From PLGF01 sp052139695 (GTDB lineage Bacteria > Verrucomicrobiota > Verrucomicrobiia > Limisphaerales > Palsa-1400), in contig JBKQWF010000171.1 of NCBI GenBank assembly GCA_052139695.1, forward strand, positions 27,014-91,013: DNA of 64,000 nucleotides, in the 5' to 3' direction. A program made the translations under genes and the position numbers. The number at the start of each line of letters is the position of its first letter. Position 1 is the stretch's first letter. Positions 32,082 to 42,100 of the stretch are shown here, piece by piece. Below the pieces are notes generated by a model, which saw only the letters and a list, made by a program, of their open reading frames with translations, made no database searches and had not been told where the DNA came from.

Positions 32082-33980
32082 ATGAACGCCCGCAAAAAGC
32101 CATCCGCGCCCGCATCGCCTCCTTCATCCAAGCCGGCGAAACGGCTCTCGCTGTGGATCGCCTTGGCGCTGGCGGTGGCGACCTTGGCGATTTTTCTGCC
32201 GGTGAAAGGATTCAAGTTCGTCAATTATGACGATCCTGAGTTCGGCACCGCCAATCCCCACGTCCAAGCGGGCCTGACGGCGGAGAGTTTCCGATGGGCC
32301 TGGCACAGCGAGGTGGGGCAAAACTGGCATCCCCTCACGATGATGACGCACATGCTGGATTGCCAGTTGTTCGGGGTCCAGCCTTGGTGGCCGCACCTGG
32401 TCAACGTGTTGCTGCACACCGCAAACGCCCTTCTTCTCTTCGCCCTGCTTGCGCGCATGACGGGCGCGGTCTGGCGCGGCGCCGCCGTCGCTGCGCTTTT
32501 TGCCTGGCATCCGTTGCACGTCGAGTCGGTCGCCTGGATCGCGGAACGCAAAGACGTGTTGAGCACGTTCTTCTGGTTTTTGACGATCTGGGCCTACCTT
32601 CGCTACGCCGAGGAGCTCAAAGTCCACCGTTCAAAGTTTCGAGTTTTTTACGCGTTAAGCCTGTTGGTTTTCGCGCTCGGGCTGATGTCCAAACCGATGC
32701 TCGTCACGGTGCCATTTTCGCTCTTGCTCTTGGATTATTGGCCGCTGGGGCGGATGAAATCTGGCGCGCAGGCCGTCCGATTGGTGGTGGAGAAAATACC
32801 GTTCTTCCTGGGCAGCGCCGCGCTCAGCGTGGTGACCTATCGAATCCAGGAACAAGGCGGCGCGGTGCTGCCGATGCAGGCCTTCCCGCTCGGATCGCGC
32901 CTGGCCAACGCCCTTGCTTCGTATGCGCGTTATATCGAAATGATGTTCTGGCCGCGCCATCTCGCCGGGCTTTACCTTCGGTCGGACCAATGGCCGTGGT
33001 GGGGGCCCGCCTTGGCGGGCTTGTTGCTGCTGGCGGTATCCGCGCTCGCCGTGGCCCAATCGCGCCGGCGCCCCTATTTGGCAGTGGGCTGGTTTTGGTA
33101 CGTCGGGACCCTCGTCCCGGTCATCGGCTTGGTGCAGGTGGGCATGCAATCCATGGCCGACCATTACACTTACGTGCCGCTCATCGGGCTCTTCATCATC
33201 TTGGTGTGGGGCGGCGGGGAATGGGCGGCGGCATGGCACTGGATGCGTTTCGCGCCCGCGGCGATGGCCGCCGCCTTGGCATCGTGCGCGGTTTTAACCG
33301 TGCATCAGGAGTTTTACTGGAAGGACAGCGAAACCCTTTTCAAACGCATGATTGATTCCACGCCGGACAATTACATCGCCCATTATGATCTGGGCAACCT
33401 TTACTACCGCCAGGGCAGAACCGATGAAGCCATTTCCAATTTGGCGGCCGCCATCGCAGAGCAACCCAATTATGCCGAAGCGCATAACAACCTGGGCTCT
33501 ATTTTCCTGGAGCAAAAACGTTACGACGAGGCGCTTCAGCATTACCGCGCCGCCGCGCGCGTTCATCCCGCGTGCCTCTATTATCTCAATCTCGCCAATG
33601 CCTTGGCGGACTCGGCCAGCGCTCATCACGACACCAATGAATTCGCCGAGGCGGTGCAAACCTACCGACAAGCCTTGCGGTTAAACCCTGCTTCCAGCGA
33701 CGCGCACCATAATCTCGGATTGACCTGGCAGGCCCAGGGCCGCGCGCTCGAGGCGGAGGCGGAGTTCGAGGAAGAGCTGAAACTTCGACCCGCCGATGCC
33801 AAAACCGAGTTTGAACTGGCCCTTATTTTGACAGGACTGGGAAAAAAGGATAAGGCGGCGGAGCACTGTCGCCAGGCCCTGCGGCTCCAGCCGGACTTCC
33901 CCGAGGCGCAGGCTGCCTTGCGCCAATTGGAAAGCGCCCCGGATGCGAGCGCGCCTCGCAAAGAAAACGCGGCAAAGTAG
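32082..33980 (+). CDS. TMTC-like membrane glycosyltransferase with TPR domain
   Basis: A 632-residue protein: N-terminal half with about 10 membrane helices, C-terminal ~220 residues with six TPRs (Y-I-A-H-Y-D-L-G-N-L-Y-Y-R-Q-G-R-T-D-E-A, Y-A-E-A-H-N-N-L-G-S-I-F-L-E, S-D-A-H-H-N-L-G-L-T-W). The first loop has F-V-N-Y-D-D-P-E-F, the acidic pair of GT-C enzymes, and helix 4 region H-P-L-H-V-E-S-V-A-W-I-A-E-R-K-D-V-L-S is the family hallmark shared with eukaryotic TMTC O-mannosyltransferases. Likely transfers a sugar from a lipid carrier to an exported protein. Single gene; an inverted repeat follows. Confidence 0.85.
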   Translation: MNARKKPSAPASPPSSKPAKRLSLWIALALAVATLAIFLPVKGFKFVNYDDPEFGTANPHVQAGLTAESFRWAWHSEVGQNWHPLTMMTHMLDCQLFGVQPWWPHLVNVLLHTANALLLFALLARMTGAVWRGAAVAALFAWHPLHVESVAWIAERKDVLSTFFWFLTIWAYLRYAEELKVHRSKFRVFYALSLLVFALGLMSKPMLVTVPFSLLLLDYWPLGRMKSGAQAVRLVVEKIPFFLGSAALSVVTYRIQEQGGAVLPMQAFPLGSRLANALASYARYIEMMFWPRHLAGLYLRSDQWPWWGPALAGLLLLAVSALAVAQSRRRPYLAVGWFWYVGTLVPVIGLVQVGMQSMADHYTYVPLIGLFIILVWGGGEWAAAWHWMRFAPAAMAAALASCAVLTVHQEFYWKDSETLFKRMIDSTPDNYIAHYDLGNLYYRQGRTDEAISNLAAAIAEQPNYAEAHNNLGSIFLEQKRYDEALQHYRAAARVHPACLYYLNLANALADSASAHHDTNEFAEAVQTYRQALRLNPASSDAHHNLGLTWQAQGRALEAEAEFEEELKLRPADAKTEFELALILTGLGKKDKAAEHCRQALRLQPDFPEAQAALRQLESAPDASAPRKENAAK

Positions 33981-33988
33981 ATCATTTA

Positions 33989-34044
33989 TCTGACCCCAAT
34001 AGACATTGTTGACAAAGCAAAGTAGTCAGAAAAATGGGGTCAGA
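33989..34044. terminator. Inverted repeat TCTGACCCCA / TGGGGTCAGA
   Basis: Exact 10-bp arms at 33989-33998 and 34035-34044, eight bases after the stop of the TMTC-like gene, separated by 36 AT-rich bases. The T-G-A-C-C-C-C-A unit is often seen in dispersed repeats. It could end transcription between the two convergent genes, though no T-run follows. Confidence 0.45.
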
Positions 34045-34100
34045 AAAATGGAAAGAAAATCGAATTTATCGCCCGCTTTCAGCCCATTCCAGGCCACGTT

Positions 34101-35507
34101 TCACGGCCCGACAAGCCGGTAGAATCTGGCCGGACTGGATGATGCAACCGGGTCGCGGAAATCGATCGAGCCGCCGGGCAACGTTGAAAGGCTGGTTAGT
34201 GGCGTCCAGTTGAGAAGATCGCTGCTGGCCTGAAGTCCAAAGAGCGCCGCGTTAGTCAAGGGGAATGGCTGGCCGTTGGGGGCGTTGGCCGTGAGCAGGA
34301 AACTGCCATCCGGTTGGGCGATTAGGGTCGTCAGGAGCACCGGAACTCGGACCGGTGACGGCACAACTGTCACTGCCACCACTGAACTGGTAGCCCAATT
34401 GAAGCCGTAGCTGACCCCGGCCTGGTACTTTCCGGCGTTGGTCAGAGTAGCATTCGTGATAATTAAATCGCCATTGGTCGCGCCAGGAATATCTGTTCCG
34501 TTGAGTTGCCATTGCCATTGATAGGAAACCGACGGCGAGGCTACGACGCGGGCATGAAGGTAAATCGTTCCTCCCGTCTCCGTTGTCTGGTTTCCGGGTT
34601 GGACGGTGAAGATGGGAAAGCCCGCGCCTTCGACCACAATCCCCTCCGCTTCATAGTCACTTGCGCCAATAATATACACCTCGGACGGGGACGCGGGGAA
34701 GGACAACGACCCCAACGGCCCCCCGCCCGCGACGACGACTGAGCCGTCTGCTTGCAATGCCAGGAACGTTTCGAGGTCGCCCGCGATCGCAACCGTGTTC
34801 GTCACGCCGGCAGGCAGCGGGTTGGTGAGCACGCCAGTATTGTTCCAACCGACGACTGAACCGCCAGCCAGCAACGCCAGAGCGCTGGAGTCCTCCTGGC
34901 CGCAGGAGATCGCGATGACATTCGTCAACCCAGGAGGCGGAGCCTTTGCCGGGTCCGAGGAGACAACTGTGCCATTCGCCTCCAAAGCAAAGAATCCGGC
35001 TCCTGAGGCCAAGGCCACCACATTTGCAAGCCCGCTAAACAGGTTGGTGCTCTTGCCCCAGCTTGCCACCGTGCCGTCGCCGCGCAGCGCCAATTCCTGC
35101 CCGTAGCCGGCGCTGATAGCCACCACGTTCGACAGGCCCTTTGGCACGTTGGTCCCCCCATACGGATCATCACCCCAAGCGATCACCGTTCCGTCTCTGG
35201 TTAAAGCAAGCGCATCCCCAGTGACGGCGGAAATCGCGATGACACTGGACAAGCCGGCTGGAGGGTTCATTGGCGGGTAGTACTTATTGTTCAACAAGTT
35301 CGTCACCTGGCCGTTCGGCAACAAAACGAGAACGAAGGCCGACCCCACGTCAGCAGCCATGACACCAGCAATCTGCAGGGGGGTTGGCGAAGGGGGGAAG
35401 AAATTATCAGAGAATACAATTGTCGAAGCCGCGGCCCCTTCCAGAGACCGGTTCAGGCATAGGAAGGCCAAAAGGACGAAAACGAACTTCCGCATTTTCA
35501 TAACCAC
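34101..35507 (-). CDS. Secreted RCC1-repeat / Ig-like protein
   Basis: A 468-residue exported protein. The GTG at 35507 is chosen because AAGGAG stands seven bases upstream. Signal peptide F-V-F-V-L-L-A-F-L-C-L-N. Residues ~45-300 are RCC1-like beta-propeller repeats with the G-x-V-x-x-W-G core (G-T-V-I-A-W-G-D-D, G-T-V-A-S-W-G-K-S, G-S-V-V-G-W-N). Residues ~305-390 form an Ig-like domain (F-T-V-Q-P-G-N-Q-T, Y-Q-W-Q-W-Q-L-N-G-T-D-I-P-G-A-T). The end, L-Q-A-S-S-D-L-L-N-W-T-P-L ... F-R-D-P ... R-F-Y-R-L, is the C-terminal domain I associate with secreted proteins of this phylum. Ligand unknown. Confidence 0.85.
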   Translation of the reverse strand: MVMKMRKFVFVLLAFLCLNRSLEGAAASTIVFSDNFFPPSPTPLQIAGVMAADVGSAFVLVLLPNGQVTNLLNNKYYPPMNPPAGLSSVIAISAVTGDALALTRDGTVIAWGDDPYGGTNVPKGLSNVVAISAGYGQELALRGDGTVASWGKSTNLFSGLANVVALASGAGFFALEANGTVVSSDPAKAPPPGLTNVIAISCGQEDSSALALLAGGSVVGWNNTGVLTNPLPAGVTNTVAIAGDLETFLALQADGSVVVAGGGPLGSLSFPASPSEVYIIGASDYEAEGIVVEGAGFPIFTVQPGNQTTETGGTIYLHARVVASPSVSYQWQWQLNGTDIPGATNGDLIITNATLTNAGKYQAGVSYGFNWATSSVVAVTVVPSPVRVPVLLTTLIAQPDGSFLLTANAPNGQPFPLTNAALFGLQASSDLLNWTPLTSLSTLPGGSIDFRDPVASSSPARFYRLVGP

Positions 35508-35737
35508 AAAAGTGCTCCTTTCCGGTCACCAGAAACTCCGCGTGACAGTGTTGTCAGATGAAATCAAGCATAACCAATGCCGTGAAGACCGCCAGCCCCT
35601 TTTGTGACTTGGAACAAGTTGCGGCCCAAATTTTGACGCGTTTGTGATGGGCTTCACGCAGTCCGCCGACGCGTTGCCCCGGCGCAATCCGCGTGAAAAG
35701 GGACGCGCGGCTCGTTTCCGTGGTGAGGGGAAGATTT

Positions 35738-35759
35738 GGGCGGAGCGGCCGCTCCGCCC
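35738..35759. repeat. 22-bp perfect palindrome (GGGCGGAGCGG centre)
   Basis: The left half GGGCGGAGCGG is followed at once by its exact reverse complement, then CACC. It is the third relative of the GGGGCTGAGC elements at 10300 and 60688. The whole stretch 35508-35812 has no gene; it lies between divergent genes and carries this palindrome about 55 bp before the ECF start. Confidence 0.8.
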
Positions 35760-35812
35760 CACCGGAATCGCCGGCGTCTTGTGCTTTCCGCGCGCTCTGG
35801 CACATTCGCAGA

Positions 35813-36388
35813 ATGGACGGGAATGAAGCGGAGCTAATTGCCGCCGTGAAGAGAGGCGATTCCGCCAGTTTCGAGCCATTGGTGCAAAAGTATCAGGGGC
35901 GCGTTTTCGCCACGGCCCGCCGCTACGCCCGGCGGGAGAGCGAAGTCGAAGACATTGTGCAGGAGGTCTTTATCAAGGCCTTCCAAAAACTTGACACGTT
36001 TCGCGGCGACGCGCCTTTTGAACATTGGTTGATGCGCCTGGCGGTGCGAACCTGCTATGATTTCTTGCGCGCCCACCAGCGCCGCCGCGAAACCGTGTTT
36101 ACTGAATTAACCGAACCCGAAAGCAATTGGCTGGACCAATTCGTCGTCCAACCGGACAGCGCCAGCGATAGCGCCGAGGCCGCGCGACAGTTGGTGGAGA
36201 AGATTCTGGAGCGCCTCAGCCCCCCGGCTCGGCTGGTCATTACCCTGCTGGAAATTGAGGAGCGCTCCGTTAAAGAGATTTCGCGGCTCACTGGCTGGCC
36301 GGTCCCTTTGGTGAAAGTGCGCGCCTTTCGCGCCCGCGCCGAAATGCGCAAGATCCTCGCCCGAATGGACCGGGAGAAGTACCTGTAA
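35813..36388 (+). CDS. RpoE-like ECF sigma factor
   Basis: A 191-residue sigma factor from the ATG at 35813. Region 2: L-V-Q-K-Y-Q-G-R-V-F-A-T-A-R-R-Y, D-I-V-Q-E-V-F-I-K-A-F-Q-K-L, F-R-G-D-A-P-F-E-H-W-L-M-R-L-A. Region 4: L-S-P-P-A-R-L-V-I-T-L-L-E-I-E-E-R-S-V-K-E-I-S-R-L-T-G-W-P-V-P-L-V-K-V-R-A-F-R-A-R. First gene of an operon with a one-TM protein and a Spy-like protein, which suggests an envelope-stress regulon. Distinct in type from the kinase-linked ECF at 11136. Confidence 0.93.
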   Translation: MDGNEAELIAAVKRGDSASFEPLVQKYQGRVFATARRYARRESEVEDIVQEVFIKAFQKLDTFRGDAPFEHWLMRLAVRTCYDFLRAHQRRRETVFTELTEPESNWLDQFVVQPDSASDSAEAARQLVEKILERLSPPARLVITLLEIEERSVKEISRLTGWPVPLVKVRAFRARAEMRKILARMDREKYL

Positions 36389-36425
36389 CCCTATGTGCGC
36401 CTTAGCCGTCTGAACCACTCGGAGT

Positions 36426-36737
36426 ATGAATTTGGAAGACTTACATGCCAAGCTGATCGCGGTCGCGCGGAAAGACCCGCCCGCGGACGGCGTGCCCTAC
36501 GCCTTTGAAAAGCGGGTTATGAGCCGTCTCACCGCCCACCTCGTGCCGAACGTCTGGGCGTTGTGGGGCCGGCCACTCTGGCGCGCTGCCCTCTCTTGCG
36601 TCGCCATTACCCTGGTCTGCGGGCTGTGGACTTTTTCCGCGCGGCATGCGCCGGATTCCGGCTCCGTCACTTTTTCCCAGGATTTTGAAGCGGCGGTCTT
36701 TGCGCCGCTCAATGAACATCTTGAGGATGCCTGGTGA
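36426..36737 (+). CDS. Single-TM protein, probable anti-sigma partner
   Basis: A 103-residue protein: cytoplasmic N-terminus M-N-L-E-D-L-H-A-K-L-I-A-V-A-R, with F-E-K-R-V-M-S-R-L near residue 28, one membrane helix (A-A-L-S-C-V-A-I-T-L-V-C-G-L-W-T-F) and a short outer part. Position 37 bp after an ECF sigma gene and the topology fit an anti-sigma factor, although no zinc-binding H-x3-C-x2-C is present. Its stop overlaps the next gene's GTG (36734-36737). The role is inferred from context. Confidence 0.7.
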   Translation: MNLEDLHAKLIAVARKDPPADGVPYAFEKRVMSRLTAHLVPNVWALWGRPLWRAALSCVAITLVCGLWTFSARHAPDSGSVTFSQDFEAAVFAPLNEHLEDAW

Positions 36738-37204
36738 GAGCCTGGAAGGTCATTCTCGCGACGGTCGTGATTTTTGCTTGCGGCGTTTTGACGGGCGCGA
36801 TGGTCTTCAAGGTCAGCCGTCAGGCGGCGCTCGTTCCCGCGAATCCGCCCGTTTTGACAGTCAATCCCAGGAACCCGGCGCCGCCCGGCTGGCAATTGCA
36901 GCGGCTGCAGTTCTTCAAAAGAATGCAAAAGCAACTGGATCTGGCGCCCGAGCAGCAGGAGCAAATCGACAAAATCATGCGCGAGAGCCAGGAACGGGTC
37001 AAACCGTTGTGGGACCAGATCGGCCCGCAAATGGATGAGGAACTAAAACGGGTCCGCCAGGAGGTCCACGCGGTCCTCAACCCGGAACAGCAAAAGAAGA
37101 TGAACGAACTCATGCATCGCGGGCGCAAACCTGAATCCGGCCCCGGCAACCCGCGCCCCTCCCGCCCCGCGTTTTCCATGCCCGTCGAAACCAATCACCC
37201 GTAG
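36734..37204 (+). CDS. Spy/CpxP-like periplasmic heavy-metal-resistance-type protein
   Basis: A 156-residue protein from a GTG at 36734. N-terminal membrane anchor (V-I-L-A-T-V-V-I-F-A-C-G-V-L-T-G-A), then a helical domain with the L-T-x-x-Q pattern in the form L-D-L-A-P-E-Q-Q-E-Q-I-D-K-I-M and later V-L-N-P-E-Q-Q-K-K-M-N-E-L-M, as in Spy/CpxP/ZraP proteins. These act as periplasmic chaperones or metal-responsive sensors. With an ECF sigma and a TM protein upstream, it may be the sensor arm or the main target of the stress operon. Confidence 0.8.
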   Translation: MRAWKVILATVVIFACGVLTGAMVFKVSRQAALVPANPPVLTVNPRNPAPPGWQLQRLQFFKRMQKQLDLAPEQQEQIDKIMRESQERVKPLWDQIGPQMDEELKRVRQEVHAVLNPEQQKKMNELMHRGRKPESGPGNPRPSRPAFSMPVETNHP

Positions 37205-37213
37205 AGGCGCGGT

Positions 37214-39058
37214 TCAGGCCGGCTTCTCCGCTTCCAAGAAGCCGGAGAGCTGGCGGATGCGGGTGGGGTGGCGCATTTTGCGGAGGGCCTTGGCTTCGAT
37301 CTGGCGAATGCGTTCACGCGTGACGCGGAATTGTTTGCCTACTTCTTCCAGCGTCCGCGAATAGCCGTCGCCCAGCCCAAAGCGCAGTTCCAGCACTTTG
37401 CGTTCGCGCTCCGTCAGGCTGGAGAGCACGTCGCCCAACTTATCCTTGAGCAAGCTGTAGCTGGTCATCTCCGAAGGGTTTTCCGCCGCCTTATCTTCAA
37501 TAAAATCCCCAAAATTCGTGTCTTCGCTGTCGCCCACCGGCGACTGCAGCGAGATCGGTTGCTGCGCCATTTTCAGGACCGCGCGCACGCGATCGACCGG
37601 CATCTGCATTTCATCCGCCATTTCCTCAGGCGACGGCTCGCGTCCAAAATCCTGGATCAATTGCTTCTGCACCCGCATGAGCTTGTTGATCGTCTCGATC
37701 ATGTGGACGGGGATGCGGATGGTGCGGGCCTGGTCGGCAATGGAACGGGTAATGGCCTGGCGAATCCACCAGGTGGCGTAAGTGGAGAATTTATAGCCGC
37801 GGCGGTATTCGAATTTTTCCACCGCCTTCATCAATCCGAGGTTGCCTTCCTGGATCAGGTCCAAAAAGGACAAGCCGCGATTGGTATATTTCTTGGCAAT
37901 GGAAATGACGAGGCGAAGGTTGGCTTCGACCATTTCGGTCTTGGCCTGGATGGCTTTGCGCGCGAAATGCTGCAATTGGAGATAGCAGCGCAGATACGCG
38001 TCGCAGGGCATGCGCACAAATTCCTCCAGCGCCTTTATTTTGCGCTGCTCGGACTGGATGATCGGCTGGCCTTGCCCGTTGGCCTCGTGGCCCTGCAACT
38101 CCTGGATGGTGCGCAGGCTCAATTGCATTTTGTCGTGGATGTTGTCCGCCACCAGGGCCATCTCTTCGATCACCTTTTGTTTGTAGAAAAACTTGCTGAA
38201 GGTGCGCTGCAGCCGCTCATCGAGCTTCTTAAAACTTCGCTCCATCTTGGCATGGGCCGCGGTGGGCTCCGCGGGGTGCGCCTGCAACTGGCCATACATG
38301 TCGTCCACTTCCTGGTCGAGCGCCCGGACGTTTTTGATCAGCCAGCGCAATTCCCGCAGATGGTTCTCGCGCCCCTCCACTTTCTTATCGACAATGACCC
38401 GGTCGAAGCGCTCCTTGGGCGGCTCGGAAATGAGCTTTTCCGCCAGGGCGATGTGCTCCTTGCCGGCGAAGCCGAAGCCGTAGATGATTCGCTTGACTTC
38501 GTTTTCCGCGTCTTCGATGCGCTTGGAGATCTCCACTTCCTGCTCGCGCGTGAGGAGGGGGACCTGCCCCATTTGCTTGAGGTACATCCGCACCGGATCA
38601 TCCAGGATGTCCAGCCGCACTTTGTCTTCGTCTTCCTCCGGTTCGGGCTGTTTGACCCGGTCCACTTCGGCCTGGTCAACGATCTCCACCTCCAGATTGC
38701 GCAATTTGCTGTAGAGGTCATCCAATTCATCCGGCGAGATCACGCCATCGGGCAAAGCGTCGTTGATGTCGTTGTAAGTTAAATAGCCTTGTTCCTGGGC
38801 CAGGCGGACGAGCTCCTTGACCTTTTCCGTCAAATCGACGGGGGCGACTTTGACGGAAACGGTGGCAACGGCCAGGACGGCATTAATGGTGACTCGGGTT
38901 TCTGGGACTTGTGGCATGGTCGCGTTGGCGACAGTCTTGCGCCGCGGGTGGGGACGCGTCGCAGCAGTCTTTTGTGCGCTCCGCCGGAAGGAGTGGCTCG
39001 AGGTGTGGGCCGGTCGGTCGCGTTTTTCCTCTCCAGTTTTTTTCTTTGAGCTACTCAC
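37214..39058 (-). CDS. rpoD: Primary sigma factor (sigma-70)
   Basis: A ~614-residue housekeeping sigma factor. Region 1.2 D-P-V-R-M-Y-L-K-Q-M-G-Q-V-P-L-L, the nonconserved region, 2.1-2.4 with N-L-R-L-V-I-S-I-A-K-K-Y and Y-A-T-W-W-I-R-Q-A-I-T-R, region 3, and 4.2 V-T-R-E-R-I-R-Q-I-E-A-K-A-L-R-K-M. The first ~60 residues are a Lys/Arg/Ser-rich extension before a conserved region-1.1-like part (K-V-K-E-L-V-R-L-A-Q-E-Q-G-Y-L-T-Y-N-D-I-N). Start uncertain: GTG at 39058 (chosen), TTG at 39106 or ATG at 38917. It converges on the Spy-like gene with 9 bp between stops. Confidence 0.97.
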   Translation of the reverse strand: MSSSKKKTGEEKRDRPAHTSSHSFRRSAQKTAATRPHPRRKTVANATMPQVPETRVTINAVLAVATVSVKVAPVDLTEKVKELVRLAQEQGYLTYNDINDALPDGVISPDELDDLYSKLRNLEVEIVDQAEVDRVKQPEPEEDEDKVRLDILDDPVRMYLKQMGQVPLLTREQEVEISKRIEDAENEVKRIIYGFGFAGKEHIALAEKLISEPPKERFDRVIVDKKVEGRENHLRELRWLIKNVRALDQEVDDMYGQLQAHPAEPTAAHAKMERSFKKLDERLQRTFSKFFYKQKVIEEMALVADNIHDKMQLSLRTIQELQGHEANGQGQPIIQSEQRKIKALEEFVRMPCDAYLRCYLQLQHFARKAIQAKTEMVEANLRLVISIAKKYTNRGLSFLDLIQEGNLGLMKAVEKFEYRRGYKFSTYATWWIRQAITRSIADQARTIRIPVHMIETINKLMRVQKQLIQDFGREPSPEEMADEMQMPVDRVRAVLKMAQQPISLQSPVGDSEDTNFGDFIEDKAAENPSEMTSYSLLKDKLGDVLSSLTERERKVLELRFGLGDGYSRTLEEVGKQFRVTRERIRQIEAKALRKMRHPTRIRQLSGFLEAEKPA

Positions 39059-39176
39059 GTTGCAAAAATGGGCATTAGTATGGGTTCCGCCGTCTAAATT
39101 CGTCAAGGTTCAACGCCACTTTTTTACGGTTAAAATTCCATCTTTTCCCGCCAGTTGGCACAAGGAATGCCCTTCA

Positions 39177-42100
39177 TTACAAGGCCAGCACCAGCTTTTT
39201 GATCTCGCTCAACCGCGCGGCGGCTCCGGTCTTCTTCAAGCGCGGAAATCTTCCTCCCGCCATTATATAATCATGGCCACGCGTTAACTTCAACTTGCCT
39301 TCTTGTGTTTCGATCATGGTGATCGCGCGGGCGGCGGCGGTCAATTTTAAATCCGCCACTTGCAACGCCAGGTCAACGGCGGGCGGCGGCGGGCCAAACC
39401 GGTCGCGCATCTCTCCTTTTAATTCGCGCAATGCCCCGGCGCTGGCGGCCTGCGCCAACTTGCGGCAGATTTCGATGCGCTGTTGCGCCTCCGGGATGTA
39501 GCTGGCCGGAATCCCCGCCGCGGATTTGCGTGGCGGCCGCTTGGTTTCCGCCTTCGCCGCCTCGGCCGGTTCCGAAAACTCCGTCGCCACCTCTCGCGGC
39601 ACATGAACCTCAAGCTTCGGCTCCCGCGGGACCGGCGCGGGACGGGGCGGCGCGGCGGCGGCTTCCTCCGCCGTCATGGCCAGAAAATCCAGCCGCAACT
39701 GCGTTTCGATCAGCGGCCGGACTGCTTCGCCTTTCAACCGGCTGACACTTTGCTTAAGCAGTTGGCAGTACAGTTCAAAGCCCACCGCCGTGATATGGCC
39801 GCTCTGCTCGGCCCCCAGCAGGTTGCCGGCCCCGCGAATTTCCAAGTCGCGCATCGCGATTTTGAAACCGCTGCCCAGGCTGGAATATTGCTTGATGGCG
39901 CTGAGCCGTTTGCGGGCATCGGTCAGCAGCCCGGCGTGCCGCGGCAAAAGCAAATAGGCGTAGGCTTGATGTTTGTAGCGGCCGACACGCCCGCGCAATT
40001 GATACAAGTCGCCCAAGCCAAAGCGATCAGCCCGGTCAATGATGATGGTGTTGGCATTGGGGATATCCAGGCCGCTTTCGATAATCGTCGTCGAGAGCAA
40101 CACATCGGTTTCGCCGTTGACGAAGGTCGTCATCACCTCCTCCAACTGGTCGCTGTGCATTTGGCCATGGCCGACGGCAATGCGCGCTTGCGGCACCAGC
40201 GCCCGCAAGCGTTGCGCCACCCCTTCAATGTCATAGACGCGGTTATGCAGGAAAAAAACCTGGCCGCCGCGATTGAGTTCGCGCTGGATCGCTTCCCGGA
40301 TGAGCCGTTCGTCGTACTGGGTCACGATGGTTTCGACCGGCAGACGGTCTTGCGGGGGCGTTTCAATCGTACTCATGTCGCGCGCTCCCGCCAGCGCCAG
40401 GTAAAGCGTGCGCGGAATGGGCGTGGCCGTGAGGGTGAGCACATCGACCGTGGCGCGCAGCCTTTTGAAATTCTCCTTGTGCAGCACGCCGAACCGCTGC
40501 TCCTCGTCAATCATCACCAATCCGAGGTCTTTAAAAACCATGTCCTTCTGCAAAAGGCGGTGGGTGCCAATGACAATATCGACCGACCCTGCCGCCAAGT
40601 CGTGGACGACGAGGGACTGATCGCGCCGGCTGCGAAAGCGCGAGAGCAGCTCGATCCGCACCGGATATTCCGCCATGCGTTCGCTGAAGGTGTTGAAATG
40701 CTGCTGCGCCAGGACGGTGGTCGGGACGAGCACGGCCACTTGTTTGCCCGACAGCGCCGCCTTGAAAGCGGCGCGGATCGCCACTTCGGTCTTGCCGTAG
40801 CCCACGTCGCCGCAAATCAGGCGGTCCATCGGCTTGGCCGCTTCCATGTCCTTTTTTGTTTCCGTAATCGCGCGGGCCTGGTCCGGAGTTTCCTCATAAA
40901 GGAAACTGTTCTCAAATTCCATCTGCCAGCCAACATCGCCGGGAAACGCGTGGCCCTCCTGCGTCGCGCGCACCGCTTGGATGGAGAGCATGTCCGCGGC
41001 CATGTCGCGCACCGCTGCTTCGGCCTGGGCTTTGGCCTTGGCCCAGCGCGTGCCCCCCAGCGTGTTGAGCGGCGGGCGCCCCTTGCCCGCGCCGACATAT
41101 TTTCCCACCAAATGCGCCTCGCTGATCGGCACATAAAGTTTCGGCGCGGCCTCGCCGTCGCGCGAGGGCGCAAACTCAATCACCAGGCATTCTTCACCCG
41201 GCGGAATCACTTCCGCCTGCTCACTGGAGGGCTGCCGGCCCGGCGCGGCGGGCATTTCGCGCAAGCCAAGGTATCGCCCAATGCCGTGCTGCAAATGCAC
41301 CACGTAATCCCCTTCCGCCAATTCGGAAAAATTGATGTCCAGCAACGACCGGCTCGAAGCCGCGTGCGGCGATTTCAGCCGGCGCGGGCGCTGCACTTTG
41401 TAACGTCCAAAAATCTCCGCGTCCGTGACCACGACCAATTTGGCCGGTTCAAAAAGAAAACCGCGCGAGAGCGCGCCCAGCCGGATGCGCAAAGCCCCTG
41501 GATTCCCCAGGCCGTATTCCCACCAGATTTCCTCGAAGCGTTGCCGTTCCCCATCGTTGTTGCAGAAAAGGCGCACCTCGTAACCCTGGCGCGACCAGCG
41601 ATGCAGTTGCTGGAAAAACTCCTTGCGTTGCGCCGAAACAATCGCCGGCTCCGGCCGTTGCCCGCCAATGGGACGGAAGATTTCCAGGCTCTGAAACCTT
41701 AGCGCCTCCGGGTTCTCCACCTTCTGGCCCGCGACGACCACGTCCTCCACCAGCAAACTTTCCATTTGACTGACGGAGACCGGCGCCATCCGCCGTTGCG
41801 CCATTTCCTCCTGGAACCGCGCCCAGGAAATCAGGAAAGCGTCGTCCGCCGGGACCTGGTTTTGGTAGCGAAAGGCTTGCGCCTCCAGGAGTTCCGGCTC
41901 GCACAACAAGAAAATCGTATTGTCAGGAAGGTATTGCAGGAGGCTGGCGCTCGCGTCCGGCTGGTCCTTCTTCAGCAAACCCAGTTCGCCGCCCGGCGGA
42001 ATAATGATGGACGGAATTTCTTCCCGCGACACTTGGGTGAGGGGATCGAAATAGCGCAGCGATTCCAATTGGTCTCCAAAAAACTCCAGCCGCACCGGCC

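Noticed and set aside
35611..35640. GGAAC box as ECF-type promoter before the sigma factor gene
   Set aside because: No matching -10 element at 16-17 bp; chance occurrence is likely.
37219..37245. CCGGCTTCT / AGAAGCCGG stem at the rpoD 3' end as bidirectional terminator
   Set aside because: It lies within the rpoD coding end and has no T-run on either side.
37268..38782. 504-codon plus-strand frame opposite rpoD
   Set aside because: Antisense of rpoD; Phe/Leu/His-rich, typical of a codon shadow.
39483..41702. 739-codon plus-strand frame opposite mfd
   Set aside because: Antisense shadow of a clear mfd; low-complexity His/Arg-rich translation.
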